A stretch of DNA of 64,000 nucleotides from Micromonospora sp. NBC_01699 (GCF_036250065.1 NZ_CP109199.1:8000083-8064082); one strand, 5' to 3'. Numbered from the stretch's first letter, positions 23,406-33,781 are shown. The notes: generated from the letters alone by a model not told the origin. Program-made: numbers and translations.

Positions 23406-26354
23406 TCAGCCATCGGTGTCCAGATCGTGCTCCCGGCGCAGCTCTTCGGCCTCGTCGGTACGCCCGGACCGGTCGAGCGCCTCGCCGAGCAACCACGCCG
23501 CCCGACGTACGGCGGGTGATCCGGTGGGTAATGAGCCGAGCACCGTACGCAGGATCGACTCGGCCTCGACCGCCCGATCCAACCGCAGCAGCACCTCCCC
23601 GGTCAGCAACTCGACCTGTAGCGCCTCGCCGAACGCCTCGATCGCCCGCAACCGCTCCGGTACGCCCGCCACCCGGCGCAACGCGTCCTCCAGCCGGTCG
23701 GCGGCGACCAGCGCGCGGGCGGCACTGTCGGCCAGCATCGACGACTCCCAGCTCACCGCCGGCTCGTCGGTCTCCTCCGCCGGCAGTGCGGCCAACCCCG
23801 ACTCGGCGCGTTCGACCGCCGTCAGGGCCGCGTCCGGTTCACCGGCCCAGTGCCAGGCGTCCGCCTCCCGCCGGCCGGCCCTGGCCGCGTCCAGCGACAT
23901 CCCGGCCAGCCCGTACGCGTTCGCGGCGGCCGCGAACCGCTGCGCCGCCAGCGCGTCCCGGTCCTGGGCGTAGAGCAGGTCACCGGCCTCCTCCAGCACC
24001 TGCGCCCGGCCGCCGAGGTTGTCCGGTCCGTCCAGGTTCCGGGCGAGCTGGTCCAGCAGGGTCAGCGCAAGCTGGTCCTCGTCCAGTTCCCGGTACACCC
24101 CGGCGAGCAGGTGCCTGCACCGGTCGGCGTCGCCCTGCTGGCCGAGCCGGTCCAGTTCGAGCACCGCCTCCTCGGCGACCTCGGCCGCGTCCAGCATCCG
24201 CCCGGCCAGCCGGTACGCGTTCGCGAGCTCGAACCGCAGGTACGCGGACCCGTCGGCGATGCCCTGTTCGGCGCAGATCGCGACCGCCTCGACAAAGTCG
24301 TCAACCGCGTCCACCGGACGGTGCAGCGCCATCGACGCCCGCCCCCGGCCGATCCGTACGTGCAGGGCCGCTTCCCCGGTCGCGTACGGCAGCGCCTCGT
24401 CCAGCGCGGCGCGTACCTCGGTCGGGTCGTCGAGGGTCTGGGCGTGACAGATGCAGGCCGTGGCGAGTCGTTCGGGCACACCGAGCGCCCGGTAGGCGTC
24501 CCGAGCCAGTGCCGCCGCGTCACGGGCCTCCGGGCGCCGCCCGGCCGCCTGTAGGCAGATGGCGTGGCGCAGCTCGATCCGGGCGGCGAGGTACGGGTCG
24601 TCCACGTCCGCCGCCGCCTCGGCCGCCAGCTCGACGGCTTCGAGCGCCTCGGGCCAACGTTGCAGTCCGGCCAGGGCGAGGGCGAGCCGGTCCCGGGCAC
24701 CCGCCGCGTCGGCCCGGTCCCCGTGCTCGGTCAGGTACGCCGTCCCCGCCTCGACCAGCGGCAGACCGTCGGTGTCGTCCCCGTCGTGGCAGAGCAGTAC
24801 GCCGAGCCGGCCGGCGACCACCCATTCCCGCCGCTGGTCGGCCAGCCCCCGGTAGTGCTCGATCGCCCGCCGGAGCAGTTCGATGGCGGCGGGCCGGTCG
24901 TCGGCCACCACCCGCTCCACCGCCCGCAGCTCGACCCACCGGGCCTCGTCCGCCGGGTCCAGTCCCCGAGGCGGAGCATCATCAGCGTCGGCGTCGGTGA
25001 CGGGATTCACGCCGAGGCGTTCGTCGAGCACCCGCAGCACCACCCGCAGGTGCTCGTACCGCTCGGTGTTCCAGTGCTGCTCGGCGAGGTCGAGCAGCTC
25101 GGCCGGGGTCGCCTCGGCGGGGATGTCGGCCGGGGTCGGCACCGGTGGCACGGTGACCACGGTAGCGGGCGGTGCGTCGCCGGCCGTACCCGTCGTCGGG
25201 GTGGCGGACCCGGTCGCCGGGGCGGGCCGACGGTGGGCGGTAGCGGACAGCGGTAGGTGTTCCCCGATCGGCTCGGCCGCCAGCCGACGCCCGACCCACC
25301 CGGACTGGCTCGTCGTGCCGTTGCGCTGGTCGAACCGGGCGGCGAGGTCGGTGGCGAGCCGGGTCAGGTCGGCGGCGAGCAGACCCACCGGCAGGTCGGC
25401 CGCGGCGCGGTCGCCGTACGCCCGGCGGTGCACGGTCAGCTCACCGTGCCCGGTCTCGTCCAGCCGGCGCAGCAGCAGGGCCGCCGCGGCGGCGAAGGAC
25501 ATCGCGTCGGCCGGGGACGGGGCCCGGTCCACCCAGTCCAGGTGCCGTTCGACTATCTCCAGCCCCCGGGACTCGTTGCCGGTGACGGCGCAGAACTCGA
25601 CGTGCTCGGCGATGCTGCCGAGATCGGCCAGGTTGCCCCGCAACCGCCGGTACGCCCGCCGGTGCGCGTCCCGCGCCCGCTCCCGCCGCCCGGACCGCAG
25701 GTACGGCACCAGCAGGCTGGTCAGGATCCCCTGTGGCTGCTCGTTGCAGGTGAGCTGCCCGGCCAGCACCGGCTCGGCCAGCGCCACCGCCTCCTCGACC
25801 TGCCCGGTTGCGGCGAGGTGCCGGACCTGCCCGGACGGGTCACAGCCGGCGCAGTCGGACAGTTCGTCGCGGGGCGCGGTGACCCACCTGCGGTACCACT
25901 CCTCGGTCTCCTCGGCGGCGCCCCGGTGCCGGGCCACCAGGTGCCGGTACTTGTAGACCGCCTGGAGGCTGTGCCCGCCGTCGCGGTAGCGCCGTTGCAT
26001 GTCGTCGAGCACCGCGTACGTGCGTTCCAGTGGCACCTCGGGGAAGTCGAGTAGCGCGTTGATCATGTGCTTGAAGTGCCAGAGCAGCGTGTGTACGTGC
26101 CGCTGGTGGTACGGCTGCGGATTGCGGTCGTAGTCGGCCAGGCACCAGGAGAAGGTGACGAACGACTTCGCCGGCTCGCCGCCGTAGGTGTAGGCGCTGG
26201 TGCCGAGCATCCGGGCGGCGAACGCCAACTCCTGGTCACCCTTGGCGTCGACCTGCCGAATCAACTGCTCGACCGCGGCGATCTGCCCGGCCCCGAACGG
26301 CAGGTCGGCCGTCCGCTCGTACACCGCCCACAGATCGTCGTTACCGCTGGCCAC
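23406..26354 (-). CDS. Large TPR-repeat protein paired with Hsp90-like protein
   Basis: A 982-residue, mostly helical cytoplasmic protein built of degenerate tetratricopeptide-like repeats, densest at about 440-970. The N-terminal 350 residues are less repetitive, with a C-x-x-C (DCAGCDPSG). A disordered P/T/A segment (about 350-420) separates the halves. There is no enzyme motif. The GTG at 26354 is 6 bp after the Hsp90-family stop, and its AGGAG overlaps that gene's last codons, so the two are co-translated. By analogy with eukaryotic Hsp90-TPR co-chaperones it may be a client adaptor; that is inference. Confidence 0.8.
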   Translation of the reverse strand: MASGNDDLWAVYERTADLPFGAGQIAAVEQLIRQVDAKGDQELAFAARMLGTSAYTYGGEPAKSFVTFSWCLADYDRNPQPYHQRHVHTLLWHFKHMINALLDFPEVPLERTYAVLDDMQRRYRDGGHSLQAVYKYRHLVARHRGAAEETEEWYRRWVTAPRDELSDCAGCDPSGQVRHLAATGQVEEAVALAEPVLAGQLTCNEQPQGILTSLLVPYLRSGRRERARDAHRRAYRRLRGNLADLGSIAEHVEFCAVTGNESRGLEIVERHLDWVDRAPSPADAMSFAAAAALLLRRLDETGHGELTVHRRAYGDRAAADLPVGLLAADLTRLATDLAARFDQRNGTTSQSGWVGRRLAAEPIGEHLPLSATAHRRPAPATGSATPTTGTAGDAPPATVVTVPPVPTPADIPAEATPAELLDLAEQHWNTERYEHLRVVLRVLDERLGVNPVTDADADDAPPRGLDPADEARWVELRAVERVVADDRPAAIELLRRAIEHYRGLADQRREWVVAGRLGVLLCHDGDDTDGLPLVEAGTAYLTEHGDRADAAGARDRLALALAGLQRWPEALEAVELAAEAAADVDDPYLAARIELRHAICLQAAGRRPEARDAAALARDAYRALGVPERLATACICHAQTLDDPTEVRAALDEALPYATGEAALHVRIGRGRASMALHRPVDAVDDFVEAVAICAEQGIADGSAYLRFELANAYRLAGRMLDAAEVAEEAVLELDRLGQQGDADRCRHLLAGVYRELDEDQLALTLLDQLARNLDGPDNLGGRAQVLEEAGDLLYAQDRDALAAQRFAAAANAYGLAGMSLDAARAGRREADAWHWAGEPDAALTAVERAESGLAALPAEETDEPAVSWESSMLADSAARALVAADRLEDALRRVAGVPERLRAIEAFGEALQVELLTGEVLLRLDRAVEAESILRTVLGSLPTGSPAVRRAAWLLGEALDRSGRTDEAEELRREHDLDTDG

Positions 26355-26360
26355 CGCGGA

Positions 26361-28154
26361 TCACTCCTGTCCCGGAACAGCCCGGCCGAGCAGGCCGAGG
26401 AACGAATTGTTGAGCAGGGCCGCGTCGGCCGGTCGGATCGGGTGGTAGCCGAGCAGCAGCGCCTGCCCGTACAGCGCCTCGACGGCGAGCCCGACCAGGT
26501 CCGGGTCACCGAGGGTGGTGATCCGGCGGACCAGCGGGTTGCGGTGGTTGAGCACGAGTTGTGGCCGCTCCGGTGGCCCGGACGAGGCGATCGCGTCCAG
26601 CACCCCGGCCCACAGCTCGTCGGCCCGCTGCCGGGTCGACTCAAGCTGGTCGTGGAATGCCGCCGACCGGCTGACCAGGTACAACGCCGGCAACGAGGCC
26701 GGGTCGTACGCGCGCAGCGCCACCTCGCAACCGAGCCGGTCCAGGGTCCGCTGGGCGGCGACCAGGAACGGCCGCAACGCCAACTCCACCGACGGGTCGA
26801 GGGTGTCGAAGCGGGTGGTCAGGTCGGTCGGCTCCAGCCGTTCGATCAGCACCGACCGGTCGAGCCCCGGCAACCGCTCGATGATCTCCGTGTCGTACGT
26901 GTAACCGCCGTTGACCACGGCCAGGTCCTGGGCTGCGGCAACCGCTGCTAGCTGGCGGAACTCGTCGGTGGTGGCGGCGTACCGGATGACACCGTGCCGG
27001 GCCCGGAACTCGGCCAGGGTCATCCGGCCGGTGTTCGTCTCCATCGGCCACCACTGCTCGACCAGCCGGAGCATCTCGTCGTCGTGCAGCGCGAGCGCCT
27101 TCACCCCGAGGTGGTGCACCTGGAGGAACTCGCCGAGCCGGCGCGGGTCGCCGCTGGCGAGCTGCACCAGCCAGCCGCGCAACTGGTCGCCGAGCGCCTC
27201 CCGGGTGGCCTCCAACAGGCTGTCCTCGTACAGCGCCTCCCGGCTGGCGGTGGGGCGCAGCTCACCGGCGTCGACCACGCACCGGGCGAAGAACGCCCAC
27301 TCCGGCAGCAGCCCCTCGGCGCCCTCGGTGAGCAGCATCCGCTTCAGGTAGACCCGGTGTCCGACCCGGGCGGCCGGGTTCGCCGGGGCCGGCAGCACGA
27401 AGGCGGCCCCGGTCAGCCCCGCCTCGGGCACCGACAGCGGGATGACGTCGAACGGGGTGAAACCGAGCGTTTCGCGGGCGTACCGGATCAGACCCTCGCG
27501 GCGGGCGGCCGGTGACGGACCGGCGGCGGCCGACCACGGCGGCGGCCCGGTGGTCGTCTCGACCTCGCCGACCCGCACGGTCACCGGCAGCAGCGAGCCG
27601 AACAGGCGGGCCAACTCGGTCACCGTCGGCTGGGTGAACCACTGCTCGGCGCCGGGGCGCGGCACCAGGGTCACGGTGGTGCCCGGTTCGGCCCGCCCGT
27701 CGTCCGACGCGGCCACCTCGACCCGGTAGCGGCCGTCGGTGTACCCGGTCCAGAGCACGGTCGGCTGGTCGGCGTGCCGGGTGACGACCCGGATCTCGTC
27801 GGCGACGAGGAAACAGGAGAGCAGGCCGATGCCGAACTGGCCGAGGAACTCGTGCCGGGCGAAACCCAGCTCGTCCCTTTTGGAGCTGCGGCCGATGGTG
27901 GCGAGCAGTTCGTGCACCTGCGTCTCGGTGAGGCCGATCCCGGTGTCGTGGATCCGCAGGGTGCCGTCGGCGGTCAGCTCCGGCGGTTCGATCCACACCA
28001 CCGCCGGTGCGCCCGGATCGTCGGCCCGCCGGGCGGTGATCGCGTCCGCCGCGTTCTGCAACAACTCCCGCAGGTAGACCCTCGGACTGGCGTACAGGTG
28101 GTGACTGAGCAGGTCGACGATGCCGCGAAGGTCAACCTGGAAGGTGCGGTCCAC
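26361..28154 (-). CDS. HSP90 family (HtpG-like) protein
   Basis: A 597-residue GHKL ATPase chaperone. The N-terminal domain shows the Bergerat fold motifs YLRELLQNAADAI (N-box), HDTGIGLTETQVHELLATIG and GQFGIGLLSCFLV, and the middle domain has an L-x-R-x-L-L-T-E-G loop. It differs from canonical HtpG (for example Q-N-A-A-D-A instead of S-N-A-S-D-A) and belongs to a divergent actinobacterial type. The last third is poorly conserved and may lack a standard dimerisation domain. The GTG at 28154 opens an operon with the TPR protein and is divergent from an MFS gene. Confidence 0.88.
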   Translation of the reverse strand: MDRTFQVDLRGIVDLLSHHLYASPRVYLRELLQNAADAITARRADDPGAPAVVWIEPPELTADGTLRIHDTGIGLTETQVHELLATIGRSSKRDELGFARHEFLGQFGIGLLSCFLVADEIRVVTRHADQPTVLWTGYTDGRYRVEVAASDDGRAEPGTTVTLVPRPGAEQWFTQPTVTELARLFGSLLPVTVRVGEVETTTGPPPWSAAAGPSPAARREGLIRYARETLGFTPFDVIPLSVPEAGLTGAAFVLPAPANPAARVGHRVYLKRMLLTEGAEGLLPEWAFFARCVVDAGELRPTASREALYEDSLLEATREALGDQLRGWLVQLASGDPRRLGEFLQVHHLGVKALALHDDEMLRLVEQWWPMETNTGRMTLAEFRARHGVIRYAATTDEFRQLAAVAAAQDLAVVNGGYTYDTEIIERLPGLDRSVLIERLEPTDLTTRFDTLDPSVELALRPFLVAAQRTLDRLGCEVALRAYDPASLPALYLVSRSAAFHDQLESTRQRADELWAGVLDAIASSGPPERPQLVLNHRNPLVRRITTLGDPDLVGLAVEALYGQALLLGYHPIRPADAALLNNSFLGLLGRAVPGQE

Positions 28155-28272
28155 GCTTTGTTACTCCCCGGTTCAAGTGCAGGCGCCCACCGTACCGGTG
28201 ACCGGCGACACCCGTCGCCCTTATCCGGGCCGAGTTGACCCTCAACCTGGTCGAGCCCCCAGGGTCGCCGAC

Positions 28273-29529
28273 ATGACCAGACCCACGACCGAACCCGCGA
28301 CCTGCGCCGGGCCCGCCGTCCGCGACAACACCGGCGTACGGCGGACGCTCGGTGCCGCGTACGGGCGGCTGTGGGTGGCGGCGGTGACGTCCCGGTTCGG
28401 TGACGCGGTGCGTACCCCCGCTCTTGCCCTGCTCGCGGTCTCGCTGACCCGCGATCCGCGCCTGGTCGCGGCCGTGGTCGCCGCCGGGCAGGTCCCGCCG
28501 CTGCTGTTCGGCCTGCTCGCCGGGGTCTACGCCGACCGCTGGGACCGGCGGCGCACCATGGCGATGGTCGACGGGATCCGCTGCGTGCTGGTCGCCGCGC
28601 TGGCGGTCCTGGTGCTGTTCGGGCAGGTCGGCATCGGTGCGCTGGCCGCCGCCGCGTTCCTGCTGGCGGCACTCGGCGCGCTCTTCGACGCGGCGGCGTT
28701 CGCGGTGCTGCCGGCGCTGGTGCCCGCCGACCGGTTACCGGCAGCTAACGGTCGACTGGCCGCCGGTACGGCGGTGGCCGGCGGATTTGTCGGTGCACCG
28801 GTCGCCGGCCTGCTGTTCGCGATCAGCACCGCACTGCCGTTCGCCGTCGACGCCGTCTCGTTCGCGCTCGCCGCGCTGCTGGCGCTGACCCTGCCGCCGC
28901 TCACCTCGCCCGTTGTTGCCCCACCTCGACGGTCGGTGTGGCGGGAGGCCGGTGACGGGCTGCGGTGGCTCCGGCGCGATCCGACCCTGTTCCGGATCAC
29001 CGCACTCACCGCCGCCAGCAACCTCGCCATCAGCGGACTGATCGCGGTCATGGTGCTCTACGCGCTGGAGGTGCTGCGGGTGCCCGAGGCCGGTTACGGC
29101 CTGTTCATGGCGTGCGCGGTGGTCGGCGGGCTGGCCGGCGGACTCGGCGCCGGTCGGGTCGCGGGACGCCTCGGCACCCGTACCGGGCTGCGCTGGGTGC
29201 TGGCCGTGCAGACGATCGCACTGGTGGCACTCGCGGTGTCACGGCACCCGCTGCCCGCAGCGATCGCGTTGGCCGTCTTCTCCGCCGGATCCGCCATCTG
29301 GAACGCGCTCTGGTCGACGTACGGCCAGCGTCACGTGCCGGCGGAACTGCTCGGCCGGGTCGGCAGCGCCCAGCGGGTCGCCGGACTGCTCGCCGCCCCG
29401 GTCGGCGCGCTGCTCGCCGGTTTCACCGCGAACGCGTACGGCCTGCTCCCGGTCGCGTACGCGGCAGCCGCGATCTTCGCCGTCGTCACCGGCACGGCCC
29501 GGCGGGTGCTGCACAGCCGGCCCGAATGA
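28273..29529 (+). CDS. MFS transporter
   Basis: A 418-residue transporter with about 12 hydrophobic helices and the MFS loop signature GVYADRWDRRRTMAMVD between helices 2 and 3. The pattern (VTSRFGDAVRTPALALLAVSLTRDPRLVAAVVAAGQVP) places it with the enterobactin-exporter/macrolide-efflux (MFS_3) group, so drug or siderophore export is likely, but the substrate cannot be read. The ATG at 28273 was chosen because the conserved region starts soon after it. It is convergent with the rhodanese gene. Confidence 0.88.
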   Translation: MTRPTTEPATCAGPAVRDNTGVRRTLGAAYGRLWVAAVTSRFGDAVRTPALALLAVSLTRDPRLVAAVVAAGQVPPLLFGLLAGVYADRWDRRRTMAMVDGIRCVLVAALAVLVLFGQVGIGALAAAAFLLAALGALFDAAAFAVLPALVPADRLPAANGRLAAGTAVAGGFVGAPVAGLLFAISTALPFAVDAVSFALAALLALTLPPLTSPVVAPPRRSVWREAGDGLRWLRRDPTLFRITALTAASNLAISGLIAVMVLYALEVLRVPEAGYGLFMACAVVGGLAGGLGAGRVAGRLGTRTGLRWVLAVQTIALVALAVSRHPLPAAIALAVFSAGSAIWNALWSTYGQRHVPAELLGRVGSAQRVAGLLAAPVGALLAGFTANAYGLLPVAYAAAAIFAVVTGTARRVLHSRPE

Positions 29530-29565
29530 CTCCGGCGAACACTCCTTCTCTACCTGACTGTTGAT

Positions 29566-30456
29566 CTACAGGGGATTGGGGCCCTGGATGACGGGGGCGC
29601 GGACCAGGTTGCCCCATTCGGTCCAGGAGCCGTCGTAGTTGCGGACCTGCGGGTAGCCGAGCAGGTGGTGCAGCACGAACCAGGTGTGGCTGGACCGCTC
29701 ACCGATCCGGCAGTACGCGATGATGTCGTCCGCGGTCGACAGCCCCAGCTCGTCGGCGTAGATCGCCCGGAGCTGGTCGGGGCGCTTGAACGTACCGTCC
29801 TCGTTCGCGGCCGACTTCCACGGCTTGTTCACCGCACCGGGGATGTGCCCACCGCGCATCGCCCCCTCCTGCGGATAGTCGGGCATGTGCAGCAGCTCGC
29901 CGCTGTACTCACCGGGCGAGCGGACGTCGACCAGCGGCCGGCCACTGGCGATGTGCGCCGCCACCTGGTCGCGGTACGCGCGGATCTGGCTGTCGTCGCG
30001 CTGCGGCACCGGGTAGTCGGCGCGCGGGCGCTCGGCCCTGTCCCGGGTCAGCTCCCGCCCCTCCTCGACCCACTTCTGCCGGCCACCGTTGAGCAGCCGT
30101 ACGTCGCCGTGGCCGAAGAGGGAGAAGACCCAGAGCGCGTACGCGGCCCACCAGTTGAAGTTGTCGCCGTAGAACACGATCGTGTCGTCCCGGCCGATGC
30201 CCTTGGCCGCGCACAGCTCGGCGAACGCCTCGGCGCCGAGGTAGTCCCGGGTGACCTGGTCGTTCAGTTCCAGGTGCCAGTCGACCTTGATCGCACCGGG
30301 GATGTGACCGGTCTCGTAGAGCAGCACATCCTCGTCGGATTCGATCACCACCAGACCTTCCGTGCCCAGGTTCTCGGCCAGCCACTCGGTGGTGACCAGG
30401 CGCTGCGGGTCGGCGTATGCCTGTAGGGCGGGCCTGGGATCACTTGGTACGGACAT
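29566..30456 (-). CDS. Thiosulfate sulfurtransferase (two-domain rhodanese)
   Basis: A 296-residue tandem rhodanese. The inactive N-terminal domain is at about 20-150. The C-terminal domain (about 180-290) carries the catalytic loop CRIGERSS, identical to actinobacterial CysA-type thiosulfate:cyanide sulfurtransferases. It moves sulfane sulfur from thiosulfate to a thiophilic acceptor. The ATG at 30456 starts the conserved MSVPSDPRP region. In many actinobacteria this gene sits beside sufE; here sufE is about 8 kb away at 38635. Confidence 0.93.
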   Translation of the reverse strand: MSVPSDPRPALQAYADPQRLVTTEWLAENLGTEGLVVIESDEDVLLYETGHIPGAIKVDWHLELNDQVTRDYLGAEAFAELCAAKGIGRDDTIVFYGDNFNWWAAYALWVFSLFGHGDVRLLNGGRQKWVEEGRELTRDRAERPRADYPVPQRDDSQIRAYRDQVAAHIASGRPLVDVRSPGEYSGELLHMPDYPQEGAMRGGHIPGAVNKPWKSAANEDGTFKRPDQLRAIYADELGLSTADDIIAYCRIGERSSHTWFVLHHLLGYPQVRNYDGSWTEWGNLVRAPVIQGPNPL

Positions 30457-30541
30457 GCAGCCCAACGTACGCCAGCGTTGCGTTGAGCAGGCAGGGAATG
30501 GGATGCCTGCTGGGTCACTTCGGGGCGGGGACGGCAACGCG

Positions 30542-30575
30542 GTGGCCCGCCACCCCGGCAGGGGTGACGGGCCAC
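30542..30575 (-). terminator. Terminator after secreted Ig-like protein gene
   Basis: The arms GTGGCCCGCCACCCC (30542-30556) and GGGGTGACGGGCCAC (30561-30575) pair with one mismatch around a GGCA loop, 22 nt beyond the stop of the minus-strand gene at 30598. Confidence 0.8.
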
Positions 30576-30597
30576 GAAACGCCGGGTGGGGCCGGGT

Positions 30598-32724
30598 TCA
30601 GTTGTTGGCGCTGCTGACCTGGAACGGGTAGCTGGTGATCCCCGACTCGACCCCGGCGGCGGTACGGCTGCGTACCTCCAGCACGTGCCGGCCGCCAATC
30701 GTCGGCGTGAAGTCGATGACGGCGCTGCCGAACTCCGCCACCACCACCTGCTCCGGGCCGTCGTTGAACCGGTAGACGTACTCGGTGACGCCCGCCAGCT
30801 GGCTGCTCAGGTAGAACGAGCCGGTGATGCCCGGTCCGCCGTAGGGATAGCTGTCGTCGTACAGGGTGCCCCAGACCTCGGGGAGCGAATTGATCACGGT
30901 GAATCGATAGGTGTAGAACGGCGACCTGGTGCCGTCCGCGCTGACGCTGCGTACCCGCAACTGGTGGGAGCCGGCCGTCGTCGGCGTCCAGGTAAAGGTG
31001 GCCTGGCCGGTGGCGTCCGCCGCGACGGACTGCTCGGGGCCGACGATCGCGAACGAGTAGAGGTACGAGACCACGTTCGGCATCCGGGGGCCGAGGGTGA
31101 AGGTGCCCGGTACGCCGATCCCGCCGCTGCTCTGCTGTTCCGGGTATTCGACCGAGCTGACCAGCGGATCCGTACGCAGGTTGAAGCTGGTGACCGTGGC
31201 CGCCTCCAGTCCGGCGGCGGTACGGCTGGTCACGGTGAGTTGACGCAGCCCACCGGTCAGCAGGGTGACGGTGACCTGGGCGGTGCCGTCCGGCTGGGCG
31301 GCGACGGTCTGCTCCGGCTCACCGTTGAACTGGTAGCGGTACTGCACCACCCCGTCGAGCCGGGGCCGGAACGTCAGCGTGCTCGGTACGCCGACACCGG
31401 TGATGCCGCCCTCGACGATCGGCCCGCTGTCGGTCACGCGGAACGTGTAGACGGTCTGGTCGGAGCGGTTACCCGCGCTGTCGGTGCTGGAGACGTAGAG
31501 CCGGTTCGGGCCGTCGTCCTGCGGGGTGACGGTCACCGTGGCGGTGCCGTCCGGCCCGGCGGCGACGTACGTGCCGACGCTGCCGCCCACCAGGCTGTAC
31601 GAGTAGCCGCCGATGTCGGTGACCCCGTTGGGGCCGAAGGTGAACTCGCCGGGGATGCCGGTGCCGCTGTGCCAGTTGTTGTCGTCGGGGTAGTCGGTCG
31701 AGGAGACTGTCGGCGGCTGCGCCGGCCGCTCGTTGTCCTTGGTGAAGTAGCAGGGCTGGCTCCAGGCGCTGACCTCGGCGCCGTCCGAGGCACGCACCGC
31801 CCAGGCGTAACCGCGACCGTGCTCGAACCGGTCGGCCGGGAAGCCGACCCCGGCCCGGTCTTCGAGACCGGGGTGACCGGTCTGCTCGGTACGGGCAGCC
31901 GGATCGTCGACCGGCCAGACCGCGAAGGTCCCGGTCACCGGGTCCCCGCCACCGGTCCCGTTGATGTCGGGGTCGGTCACCTTCGCGGAGACGCCGACGT
32001 CACCGAGCGGGAGCGTCGGACCGGGAGCGCTGGTGGCACAGCCCCGGTCCCGGGCGGTGACCGGGTCGGTCGGCACCGGGGGCGGGGTGTTGTAGTCGAC
32101 GGAGATTCCCACCGTGCTGGCGAAACGACGCCCCTGTGCCGGGTCACTCTCCAGCGGTGCGGGCAGCCGGAGCGCGAGGGTCAGGGTCGAGGCGCCCTCG
32201 GCGAGGGCCTGGCGCAGACCAACGACGGCGTCCCACTCGACGCGTGGCCTCGGGCAGCCGTCGGCGGTCTGCGTGCTGGTGTGGAGCAGCGCCAGCTGGG
32301 CCGGGGGTTTCTTCCAGCTCGACTTGGCGGGGTTCACCGGTGCCGTACGCCAGAGTTCGACCGGTGGGCGCTGGGCGCAGTCGGTCACCGACGTCTCCTC
32401 GGCGGAGAAGGTCACCGAGTTGACGGTGGTGCCCCGGAAGCGGGTGATGTCGAAGGTGAAGTAGGCCCGAGCGGTGTGCTTCCGATTCCGGTCGTCGAGC
32501 CACGAGCCGACCGGTACGTCACCCGCGCCGTCAACGTAGATCTTCGACGGCCGGTGGGCGTCGGTGTACGCCCAGGACGAATTCTCTTCGTAGTGGTACC
32601 CGACCGCCGCTGCCGGCTGGGCGGTGACCGCGAGCAGTCCCGCGGTCAGCGTCGCGGTCATCGCGGTCGCGAGCCCTCGGCTGCCGATCCGTCTCCAACG
32701 ACCACTGCCGAATCCGTCTGGCAT
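30598..32724 (-). CDS. Secreted protein with DNRLRE and Ig-like repeats
   Basis: A 708-residue exported protein. The signal peptide ends near residue 40 (LATAMTATLTAGLLAVTAQPAAA). Residues about 45-200 look like a DNRLRE-type beta domain (YVDGAGDVPVGSW, FDITRFRGTTVNSVTFSAEE). The rest consists of fibronectin/Ig-like units: several end in the recurring pattern R-V-R-S-x-S-A-D-G or T-S-R-T-A-A-G-L-E, with a repeated Y-x-Y-x-F-N-G-x-P-E-Q-x-V-A. No catalytic motif is seen, so a cell-surface or matrix role is likely. The ATG at 32724 follows GGGGAG. Confidence 0.78.
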   Translation of the reverse strand: MPDGFGSGRWRRIGSRGLATAMTATLTAGLLAVTAQPAAAVGYHYEENSSWAYTDAHRPSKIYVDGAGDVPVGSWLDDRNRKHTARAYFTFDITRFRGTTVNSVTFSAEETSVTDCAQRPPVELWRTAPVNPAKSSWKKPPAQLALLHTSTQTADGCPRPRVEWDAVVGLRQALAEGASTLTLALRLPAPLESDPAQGRRFASTVGISVDYNTPPPVPTDPVTARDRGCATSAPGPTLPLGDVGVSAKVTDPDINGTGGGDPVTGTFAVWPVDDPAARTEQTGHPGLEDRAGVGFPADRFEHGRGYAWAVRASDGAEVSAWSQPCYFTKDNERPAQPPTVSSTDYPDDNNWHSGTGIPGEFTFGPNGVTDIGGYSYSLVGGSVGTYVAAGPDGTATVTVTPQDDGPNRLYVSSTDSAGNRSDQTVYTFRVTDSGPIVEGGITGVGVPSTLTFRPRLDGVVQYRYQFNGEPEQTVAAQPDGTAQVTVTLLTGGLRQLTVTSRTAAGLEAATVTSFNLRTDPLVSSVEYPEQQSSGGIGVPGTFTLGPRMPNVVSYLYSFAIVGPEQSVAADATGQATFTWTPTTAGSHQLRVRSVSADGTRSPFYTYRFTVINSLPEVWGTLYDDSYPYGGPGITGSFYLSSQLAGVTEYVYRFNDGPEQVVVAEFGSAVIDFTPTIGGRHVLEVRSRTAAGVESGITSYPFQVSSANN

Positions 32725-32858
32725 CAATCGAACTCCCCGTGAAAAGCAAGCCCACACCGATGGTGGGAGGAAGATGATCGTAACCAGGGGGTACGACAAC
32801 GGTGGATGAGTTTCCGACCGTTGGATCTACTGTGGACGGCGCTGGGACGGCGCGGGGA

Positions 32859-33626
32859 TCAGTCGGTGAACGGGCCGAGAATCGGGCGCTTGGCGGTGAT
32901 GGTGTCACCGGAGGAGCGGCCGGTCAGCCGACGCTTGAGCCACGGGGCCAGGTGCTGCCCGGCCCAGCGCAGGTCGGCATTGCGGGCCGCCAGCCACGGC
33001 GTCGGCGCCGGCTGCGGCGGTACGACCAGCCACTGCTCGTCCGGCGCCAGGCCGAGGGCGCCCAGCACGTGCCCGGCCACCCGCCGGTGACCGGCGGCCG
33101 AGAGGTGCAGTCGGTCCACACTCCACAGTTCCGGGTGCAGAAACACATCGTCGGCGAAGAGGTCGACCAGTCGGGCGCCGTACCGATGGGCGGTCTCGCC
33201 GACGGCCCGGTTGAGCATCGCCACCCTGGGTGCCATCATCCGCTGGCCCGGCAGCCGGGACATCACGTCGGCGAACCGGAACACCAGTACGTCCGCCCCG
33301 TTCTCCCGGAACTCCCGGATCACCCGGTCGAACCGGCTGGTCAGCGCCTCCGCGTCGAAGTTGCGACGCAGTACGTCGTTGCCGCCGGCCGCGAAGCTGA
33401 CCAGGTCGGGGCGCATGGCCAGGGCCGTGGGCACCTGCTCGGCCACCACACTCGGGAACAGGCGTCCCCGGATCGCGAGGTTCGCGTACCCGAAATCGGG
33501 GCCGGCCTCGACGGCCAGGCGGGCGGCGACCAGGTCGGCCCACCCCCGATAGGTGCCGTCCGGGTACGCGTCGTCCATGCCCTCGGTGAAGCTGTCCCCC
33601 ACCGCCACGAAGCTGCGCCAGCGCAT
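32859..33626 (-). CDS. SGNH/GDSL-family esterase
   Basis: A 255-residue hydrolase of the SGNH fold. Block I is VAVGDSFTEGM with the nucleophile Ser, block III is GGND, and block V is DRLHLSAAGH with the catalytic Asp and His. There is no signal peptide, so it is cytoplasmic or exported by another route. The ATG at 33626 is chosen over that at 33632 because AGGAGG sits 6 nt upstream of it and directly abuts the other. The substrate is not evident; relatives cleave acyl esters of sugars or lipids. Confidence 0.9.
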   Translation of the reverse strand: MRWRSFVAVGDSFTEGMDDAYPDGTYRGWADLVAARLAVEAGPDFGYANLAIRGRLFPSVVAEQVPTALAMRPDLVSFAAGGNDVLRRNFDAEALTSRFDRVIREFRENGADVLVFRFADVMSRLPGQRMMAPRVAMLNRAVGETAHRYGARLVDLFADDVFLHPELWSVDRLHLSAAGHRRVAGHVLGALGLAPDEQWLVVPPQPAPTPWLAARNADLRWAGQHLAPWLKRRLTGRSSGDTITAKRPILGPFTD

Positions 33627-33781
33627 CCGCATCCTCCTGAATCCGCCGCCTGCCACCAGGTCCGTTCGGAGTCTTGCACCCGCCGAAGCGAGGTTACCGC
33701 CGGGTACGCCGAAAGTGGCGGCGCCGACAACACCACTCGGCACCGCCACGCTCGGGACCCCTCGCCGGGGGTAGGTCGGAA

